Assembly: GCF_000423645.1 (NCBI RefSeq)
Contig: NZ_KE384068.1
Span: 2,671 to 43,850 of the forward strand
Direction: 5' to 3'
Origin: Sediminimonas qiaohouensis DSM 21189
Lineage (GTDB): Bacteria > Pseudomonadota > Alphaproteobacteria > Rhodobacterales > Rhodobacteraceae
Length of the DNA: 41,180 bases
The notes beneath the pieces are model-generated. The model was given only the letters and a program-made list of their open reading frames with translations, ran no database searches and was not told the DNA's origin. The position numbers and the translations under genes are program-made. Of the stretch, positions 35,814 through 41,180 are shown in pieces. Each line of letters opens with the position of its first letter. Positions within the stretch are counted from its first letter, which is position 1.

Positions 35814-35835
35814 CGTAACCAATAAGGAGACATCC

Positions 35836-37215
35836 ATGTCTGCCCGCAAACCCAACCAAAAACCGGCCGAGGCACCGGCAATTGTCCCGCTGCCTCTCGA
35901 CCGGCTCAAGCCTTATGCGCGCAATGCCCGCCAGCACAGCGACAAGCAGATTGATCTCATTGCACGCTCGATCCGCGAGTTCGGGTTCAACAACCCGGTA
36001 CTTATTGATCGCGATAGCGCTATCGTTGCCGGTCATGGACGGTATGAGGCTGCCAAGCGCCTCAAGCTCAAGACCGTTCCGACCGTCTTGCTCGAGCATC
36101 TGACCGAGGCCCAGGTCAAGGCCTACCGCATCGCCGACAACCGCATTGCCGAGCTGTCGGACTGGGACGACGAGGTGTTGCGCCTCGAGATCGTGGATCT
36201 CAACGATCTGGACGTTGCCGGTGACCTTGATTTCGAGATCTCGCTCACCGGGTTCAATACGCCTGAACTGGATATCATTATCGATGGCAACAGTGGTGAC
36301 GCGGCCGAAAATCCCTCCGAGACCGTTGAAGAGTCCCATGGACAGGCCATTCCGGTCGCCCGTCTCGGCGAGGTCTGGATGTTGGGACGGCACCGGCTGC
36401 TTTGTGGCAATGCCTTGGACAATGCTGCCTATACCAAACGCATGGGCGACGAGCCTGCCCGCATGGTCTTCACTGACCCGCCTTACAACGTACCGATCAA
36501 CGGTCACGTACGTATGGGCGAGACCAGCGGTCACCGCGATTTTGCCATGGGCGTAGGCGAGATGACCGACGGTCAGTTCCAGGATTTTCTGCGCGGTTTC
36601 ATCCGGGAAAGCGCAGCCATGGTCATGGATGGTGGCGTTTGCATGATCTGCATGGATTGGCGGCACGTGGCAGACCTTGTCTTCGCCGGAAAGGCGGAAG
36701 GTCTGTCGCTCCTTAACCTGTGCGTCTGGAACAAGACCAATGGCGGCATGGGCAGCCTCTACCGTTCCAAGCACGAGATGGTCTGCGTCTTCAAGAAGGG
36801 TGACGCCAGCCACGTCAACAATGTCGAGCTTGGTCGCCATGGGCGCTATCGCACCAATGTCTGGGACTATGCCGGCGTCAACACGTTCCGCAAGGGCCGC
36901 AACGCGGACCTGCTGGATCATCCGACGGTCAAGCCAACGACGCTGGTGGCTGACGCAGTTCGTGACGTCAGCCATCGCGGCGATATCGTGCTCGACCCGT
37001 TTTGCGGCTCTGGTGCCACGCTGCTCGCCGCGGAGAAATCGGGCCGTTGCGCTCGTGCGATCGAGCTCGACCCGCTCTACGTTGATGTCGCCATCCGCCG
37101 GTGGCAGCAGCAGACCGGAGAGCAGGCCGTGCTCGCCGGGTCCGATGAGACTTTCGCCGACCGCGAACTGGTCGTGTCCCCCAAGGACGAGGAGGCGCGC
37201 CATGACGACCAGTGA
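35836..37215 (+). CDS. ParB-domain DNA methyltransferase
   Basis: This is a 459-residue protein with an N-terminal ParB/sulfiredoxin-like domain (about 15-105, IVPLPLDRLKPYARNARQHS and IVAGHGRYEAAKRL) joined to a DNA methyltransferase. The catalytic motif DPPY stands at 214-217 (VFTDPPYNVPIN). The AdoMet-binding motif LDPFCGSGATLLAAE comes after it, the order of beta-class N6-adenine or N4-cytosine enzymes. The ATG at 35836 follows AAGGAG; an earlier in-frame start is unlikely. Such fusions are common next to phage terminases, where methylation may protect or mark the packaged DNA. It overlaps the next gene by 14 bases. Confidence 0.93.
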   Translation: MSARKPNQKPAEAPAIVPLPLDRLKPYARNARQHSDKQIDLIARSIREFGFNNPVLIDRDSAIVAGHGRYEAAKRLKLKTVPTVLLEHLTEAQVKAYRIADNRIAELSDWDDEVLRLEIVDLNDLDVAGDLDFEISLTGFNTPELDIIIDGNSGDAAENPSETVEESHGQAIPVARLGEVWMLGRHRLLCGNALDNAAYTKRMGDEPARMVFTDPPYNVPINGHVRMGETSGHRDFAMGVGEMTDGQFQDFLRGFIRESAAMVMDGGVCMICMDWRHVADLVFAGKAEGLSLLNLCVWNKTNGGMGSLYRSKHEMVCVFKKGDASHVNNVELGRHGRYRTNVWDYAGVNTFRKGRNADLLDHPTVKPTTLVADAVRDVSHRGDIVLDPFCGSGATLLAAEKSGRCARAIELDPLYVDVAIRRWQQQTGEQAVLAGSDETFADRELVVSPKDEEARHDDQ

Positions 37216-37639
37216 TGACAATCGCGACTACGAGGTGGGCTACGGCAAACCACCGAAGCACACCCGGTTCAAAAAGGGTCAGTCCGGCAACCCCAAGGGG
37301 CGGCCCAAGGAAACCAGGAACGTTACGACCATTCTTCGGGAACGGTTTTTCAGTCCGGTGACGATCACCGAGAACGGGCGCCGCAAACAGATCCCGATCT
37401 TTGATGCCCTGATCCGCACCTTGTTCAAAGATGGTCTGGAGGGCGATCCCCGGGCGCAGGACCGCCTGATCAAGCTCATCCACATGGTCGAGGCCGACAG
37501 CCCGGCAAGCGATGAGGCGCCGGATACGCCGGAGATTGATGGGACGGATGAGGCTATCTTGCGCCATTTCATTGAGATGGGTGGTGCCGAGCTGCTCGAC
37601 ACCGTCGGACCGGATACGGCTGAGGATGAAACATCATGA
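37202..37639 (+). CDS. DUF5681-domain protein, candidate small terminase
   Basis: This 145-residue protein carries the DUF5681 signature near its start: GYGKPPKHTRFKKGQSGNPKG followed by RPKE. The basic, glycine-rich segment should contact DNA. A helical part follows (IFDALIRTLFKDGLEGDPRAQDRLIK). DUF5681 genes usually stand directly before a large terminase gene, so a small-subunit role is likely but unproven. The gene starts inside the end of the methyltransferase gene, and its stop overlaps the terminase start by four bases (ATGA). Confidence 0.85.
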   Translation: MTTSDDNRDYEVGYGKPPKHTRFKKGQSGNPKGRPKETRNVTTILRERFFSPVTITENGRRKQIPIFDALIRTLFKDGLEGDPRAQDRLIKLIHMVEADSPASDEAPDTPEIDGTDEAILRHFIEMGGAELLDTVGPDTAEDETS

Positions 37640-39114
37640 CTCAATTTGATCCCGAACTTGTCCGTAAGGTACGCGGCGCAGTTGTCCGGCAAGACCTGTT
37701 CTCTTTTGTCTGGAAAACCTTCGCCACGCTACACCCGGGGCAAGAAGATAGTTTCGTGCCGGCCTGGCATGTTGAAGCCATGTGCTTTGAGCTCATGAAT
37801 CTTCTCTCGGGCGAGAACACACGGCTGGTGGTCAACGTGCCACCTCGTCATCTGAAGTCGATTACCGTCGCGGTGGCCTTTGTCGCCTATGTGCTGGGCC
37901 ATCGCCCAGAGGCCAAAATCATCGTGGCAAGCTACGGGCTCGATCTGGCGCGCAAGCATTCCGAGGATTGTCGCCGTGTGATGGAAGCCGACTGGTACAA
38001 ACAGGCGTTCCCCAAGACACGGCTGTCCCGGCGAGGCAACACCGTCGATGAGTTCCATACAACGCAAGGAGGCGGTCGCAAGGCCGTCTCCCTCGGTGGC
38101 GCCGTGACTGGCCACGGGGCCGACTACATCATCATCGATGATCTTCTGAAAGCCCAGGATGCGGCTTCAGAGGCCGAGATACAGCGCGCCCAGGACTTTA
38201 TCGAAGGCACGCTTCTGTCGCGCTTCAACAAGCCAGCAGAAGGCCGGGTCGTGACGATTGCCCAGCGCTTGCACGAACTCGATCCCCCTGGATACCTGCT
38301 CGACAAGGGCACCTATCGCCATCTCAACCTGCCGGCCATTGCTGAAGAGGATCAAACGATCCCGATCGGTCACGGCAAATTTCACCATCGCAAGACAGGC
38401 GAAGCCCTGTTCCCTGAGAACATGAATATCGAAACCCTCGAGCGCCTGCGCAAGGAGATGGGGCCTGCCGCGTTTAATTCCCAGTACCAGCAAAACCCCG
38501 TTGCTCCGGACGGATCTCCCTTGCGTTGGGATAGTTTCCAAACCTGCGATGCGCCAGGCAACCGCTCGGACTACCAGCTCATCGTCCAAAGCTGGGACAC
38601 CGGCACGTCGTCGGACCCACGGTCGGACTTCTCCGTTTGCACTACCTGGGGGTTTAAAGATCGGTGCTGGCATCTTCTTGACGTGTTCCGCGATCGGCTC
38701 GACTTTCCCGAGCTCAAGCGCAAAGCCTTCGAGCTTTGCGACACTTGGGCGGCGGACCGGGTGCTCATAGAGGACGCAGCCACCGGCAGGCCCCTGCTTC
38801 AAGAGTTCCAGAGAAACGAGTACCGGCAGTGCTATCCGATCAAGCCAAATGAAGACAAGGAAATCCGCTTCAACGCGGCCTGCGCTCCCGTTGAAGAGGG
38901 GCGCATCTACCTCCCCCGCGAGGCAGCTTGGCTTTCGGCATTCAAACGTGAGTTGCAGAGCTTCCCGCGTGGGCGATACGATGATCAGGTCGACAGTTTC
39001 AGCCAGTTCTTGAACTGGACGAAAAGCCAGGGCTTCTACCGAGCCCTGGGGCGCAATCATCCGATCAATGTCGAGCGGCAGCAACGCAGTCGTAGGAGGC
39101 CTGTGAGGAGATAG
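37636..39114 (+). CDS. terL: Phage terminase large subunit
   Basis: This is a complete 492-residue terminase, the motor that pumps DNA into phage heads and cuts it. The ATPase has Walker A VVNVPPRHLKS (about 65-75) and Walker B YIIIDDL (164-170). The C-terminal RNase H-like nuclease shows its acidic residues in QSWDTG (D321), VLIEDAATG (E379, D380) and RYDDQVDS (D449, D450, D453). All key residues are present, so it may be active. The start overlaps the DUF5681 stop. No portal, protease or capsid genes follow, which is unusual for a complete phage; the module could belong to a satellite or gene-transfer-like element. Confidence 0.94.
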   Translation: MTQFDPELVRKVRGAVVRQDLFSFVWKTFATLHPGQEDSFVPAWHVEAMCFELMNLLSGENTRLVVNVPPRHLKSITVAVAFVAYVLGHRPEAKIIVASYGLDLARKHSEDCRRVMEADWYKQAFPKTRLSRRGNTVDEFHTTQGGGRKAVSLGGAVTGHGADYIIIDDLLKAQDAASEAEIQRAQDFIEGTLLSRFNKPAEGRVVTIAQRLHELDPPGYLLDKGTYRHLNLPAIAEEDQTIPIGHGKFHHRKTGEALFPENMNIETLERLRKEMGPAAFNSQYQQNPVAPDGSPLRWDSFQTCDAPGNRSDYQLIVQSWDTGTSSDPRSDFSVCTTWGFKDRCWHLLDVFRDRLDFPELKRKAFELCDTWAADRVLIEDAATGRPLLQEFQRNEYRQCYPIKPNEDKEIRFNAACAPVEEGRIYLPREAAWLSAFKRELQSFPRGRYDDQVDSFSQFLNWTKSQGFYRALGRNHPINVERQQRSRRRPVRR

Positions 39115-39146
39115 CGGCTTCCCGAACTGGACGAGACGTGAAGGAG

Positions 39147-39195
39147 TAGGCTCATAACCTGAAGGTCGTAGGTTCAAATCCTACCCCCGCAACCA
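39147..39195 (+). pseudogene. Truncated tRNA(CAU), 3' half
   Basis: The anticodon loop CTCATAA (39151-39157), the T arm GTAGG-TTCAAAT-CCTAC (39168-39184), the 3' acceptor strand CCCCGCA and the tail ACCA are all present. No matching TGCGGGG 5' strand or D arm lies upstream, so only the 3' half remains. It probably marks an integration site of the adjacent recombinase element. The CAU anticodon fits a Met or Ile2 tRNA. Confidence 0.75.
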
Positions 39196-40825
39196 GCTTA
39201 ATTTGCATGAGGTCGTCCGGCGAAAGCCCGGCGGCCTTTTTGCTTGTCTGGCAGAGGCTTAGGATACCTGCTAAATCGCCCTCGATATCCATGACGAAGC
39301 CGCTCTCCTCCTCGGAAGAGGGATGCAGCACGATCCGGTCGATCAGACTGCGCAGAATCTCTACCGCTTCATGCTGAGCTGACTGATCAGAAAGCGTCGT
39401 GCGCAACTCGGCAACCGCCTTACGGTACCGTGCGCCCATGGACGGATGCAGCAGCGGCTTTTCCTCCTTGGGTTCCGCCTTCAGCCGCTCTTCGACTTCG
39501 GCTCGTTCGGCTTCCAGTGAAATCATGCGATCCTTCACACGCTCGGCAGGCACGCCGTCGCAGATGGCATCGATCATCCGGTCGAGCTCACGGATGATCT
39601 TGGCAAGCCGCGCTTCATCCTTCGCGCGGTTGCCGCTCTCGGCCATGCGCAGCGCATTCAGATGACGCGTGTATTCTTCGCAAAACACAGTCAACAGCTC
39701 TTCATCCATCAGATGATGTTGAAGACCATTGAGCACAGAAGCTTCGAGGACATCGCGGCGGATTGTCCGCTTGTTCTCACAGGTGCCCTTGTTGCGGGCG
39801 CTCGCGCAACCGAAATGTTGCTGGCTGATCTTTACGAACGTGCTGCCGCAGCAACCGCATTTGATCAGGCCGGAAAGCAGGAAGCGCGGGCGGCGACGGT
39901 CCCAGAAACCTTCTGCTTTTAATTTGTCATGTTTACCGAGCGCCGTGGCGTCCTGCCGCGCTTTCACCTTCTGCCAAAGATCATCTTCGATGATCCGCAA
40001 ATGCGGCACATCCTGCACGATCCACTGATCGGCTGGATTCAGGCGCGACAGGCGCTTGCCCGTCTCGGGGTCCTTGACGTAGCGCAGGCGGTTCCAGACC
40101 AGCCGCCCGATGTAGAGCTCGTTGTTCAGGATGCCGGTGCCGCGATCCTTGTTGCCATGGATCGTGGACGGCCCCCATGTCTTGCCGGTCGGCCCTGGCA
40201 CGTGCTCGGCATTCAGTGTCTTCGCGATTACGCGCGGGGACGTGCCCGAAGCATACTCGTTGAAGATGCGGCGCACGATAGCAGCCTGACCTTCGTTGAT
40301 CTTGCGATCCCCACGTTCAGGCTCGCCCGCAGCGTTGACCTTTCGGACGACATCATACCCATACGAATTGCCACCACCGGACTTGCCTGCCTCGACACGG
40401 CCCCGCAGGCCACGCCGCGTCTTGTCTGACAAATCTTTGAGGAAGAGCGCATTCATCGTGCCCTTCAGGCCGATATGCAGCTCGCTGACCGCCCCTTCAC
40501 TGAGTGTGATGATCTGCACGCCTGCAAAGCTTAGCCGCTTGAAGACGGCGGCGATGTCTTCCTGATCGCGGGATATCCGGTCGAGCGCTTCGGCGAAAAC
40601 CACCTGAAACTTTCCAGCCATGGCATCTTGTAAGAGCTGCTGGATACCGGGCCGCATCAGGCTCGCGCCGGAGATGCCGTGATCTGCATAGTGCTGCGTC
40701 ACCGCCATGCCCTCGCGGGCAGCGCGCTCAGCGCACAGCCTGATCTGATCCTCGACCGAGGAGGCCGATTGCATATCGGTCGAATAGCGGGCGTATATGA
40801 CGGCTGGAATCATCGTAGCGCTCAT
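39152..40825 (-). CDS. Large serine recombinase
   Basis: This is a 557-residue site-specific integrase. The resolvase domain has VIYARYSTDMQSASSVEDQ with the nucleophile S15 and EALDRISRDQEDIAAVFKRL. The Recombinase domain carries SPRVIAKTLNAEHVPGPTGK. The zinc ribbon is in GLIKCGCCGSTFVK and the following cysteines (FGCASARNKGTCENKR), followed by a long coiled coil (about 420-480). All expected parts of a functional integrase are present. The ATG at 40825 follows AAAGG. The C-terminus GVGFEPTTFRL is encoded by the antisense of the tRNA fragment, with the stop codon in the anticodon loop. An IS5-family element begins 43 bases upstream. Confidence 0.93.
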   Translation of the reverse strand: MSATMIPAVIYARYSTDMQSASSVEDQIRLCAERAAREGMAVTQHYADHGISGASLMRPGIQQLLQDAMAGKFQVVFAEALDRISRDQEDIAAVFKRLSFAGVQIITLSEGAVSELHIGLKGTMNALFLKDLSDKTRRGLRGRVEAGKSGGGNSYGYDVVRKVNAAGEPERGDRKINEGQAAIVRRIFNEYASGTSPRVIAKTLNAEHVPGPTGKTWGPSTIHGNKDRGTGILNNELYIGRLVWNRLRYVKDPETGKRLSRLNPADQWIVQDVPHLRIIEDDLWQKVKARQDATALGKHDKLKAEGFWDRRRPRFLLSGLIKCGCCGSTFVKISQQHFGCASARNKGTCENKRTIRRDVLEASVLNGLQHHLMDEELLTVFCEEYTRHLNALRMAESGNRAKDEARLAKIIRELDRMIDAICDGVPAERVKDRMISLEAERAEVEERLKAEPKEEKPLLHPSMGARYRKAVAELRTTLSDQSAQHEAVEILRSLIDRIVLHPSSEEESGFVMDIEGDLAGILSLCQTSKKAAGLSPDDLMQIKLVAGVGFEPTTFRL

Positions 40826-40867
40826 GAGGATGAGCCTTTCGGAAGATGCGATATTTGGGCTTTGCTC

Positions 40868-41180
40868 GGCTCTGTTGCACAAAGCGCGTGAGGGATTCAT
40901 GTCGCGAATCCAGTGTGGTAGCTGGGCGACATGAGCAGACCCACACCCCCAACCTACAAGACCAGGAACTGGCCGGCCTATAACGAAGCGCTCAAGCGCC
41001 GTGGCTCGCTGACAGTCTGGTTTGACCCGGAGATGATCTGGGAGGCTGCGCCGACCGGTAAGCGCGGTCGGCAGCAGACCTACAGCGACACCGCTATCCA
41101 GACATGCTTGACGATGAAAGTGTTGTTCGGCATGGCGCTACGCCAGACCACAGGCTTCGTCGAGAGCCTGCTGCATTTGG
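40868..41180 (+). mobile_element. Start of an IS5-family insertion sequence, cut by the window edge
   Basis: The left terminal repeat GGCTCTGTTGCACAAAGC begins at 40868, a typical IS5-family end, and the transposase starts 63 bases later. The right end lies outside the window. Confidence 0.8.
40931..41180 (+). CDS. IS5-family transposase, N-terminal part
   Basis: From the ATG at 40931 the frame reads TYKTRNWPAYNEALKRRGSL and TVWFDPEMIW, then YSDTAIQTCLTMKVLFGMAL. This is the start of an IS5-family transposase and runs open to the window end. About 83 residues are visible. It is related to, but clearly different from, the decayed copy at 24717. Whether it is intact cannot be seen. Confidence 0.9.
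   Translation, partial: MSRPTPPTYKTRNWPAYNEALKRRGSLTVWFDPEMIWEAAPTGKRGRQQTYSDTAIQTCLTMKVLFGMALRQTTGFVESLLHL

Noticed and set aside
35698-37221. 507-codon open frame on the minus strand.
   Set aside because: It is antisense to the clearly recognisable ParB-methyltransferase gene and shows no family features; such mirror frames are common in GC-rich DNA.

Overview
The window looks like an accessory-rich stretch of an alphaproteobacterium, most likely a member of the Rhodobacterales. The reasons are its high GC content, a compact type II-C CRISPR locus, BLUF photoreceptors, and the DUF2924/DUF3489/recombinase/ParB-methyltransferase/terminase cassette. This placement is inferred from gene content; no marker gene is present.

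Left part (1-8000), defence: a complete type II-C CRISPR-Cas set is read leftwards (cas9, cas1, cas2), with a divergent tracrRNA just upstream of cas9. The CRISPR array is not in the window and should lie beyond the left edge. It is followed by a Fic-protein remnant and by a two-gene operon: a DUF262/HNH (GmrSD-like) nuclease and a small partner. A small XRE regulator with a 12-bp palindrome stands divergently from this operon, an arrangement like the controller proteins of restriction systems.

Middle part (8000-33000), signalling, transport and repeats: two near-identical BLUF blue-light sensors lie 12.5 kb apart. There are two multi-PAS histidine kinases, three transporters (two EamA/DMT, one MFS), a large unrecognised 673-residue protein, a GFA-family protein, two small serine-recombinase-family genes, a SUMF1/Sel1 secreted protein, a decayed IS5 element, an XRE regulator, and a GlxA-type regulator divergent from a DUF4242 protein. 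Two intergenic repeat families run through this part. R1 has five copies of up to about 200 bp and lies upstream of both BLUF genes and one kinase. R2 has four direct copies of about 104 bp, two of them with 17-bp terminal inverted repeats, and surrounds the recombinase genes. A 34-bp near-perfect palindrome sits in front of a serine-recombinase-like gene that has lost its catalytic serine. An iteron-like cluster of ATGTAAACCA lies upstream of the second BLUF gene.

Right part (33000-41180), phage-like mobile element: a frameshifted serine recombinase, DUF2924 and DUF3489 read left. A ParB-domain DNA methyltransferase, a DUF5681 protein and a terminase large subunit read right. The part ends with an intact large serine recombinase whose stop codon lies in the anticodon loop of a truncated tRNA(CAU) gene. 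No capsid, portal or tail genes are present. The window ends inside an IS5-family transposase.

Taken together, the region is a mobile-DNA hotspot combining CRISPR immunity, a putative second nuclease system, light-sensing genes and recombinase-driven elements.
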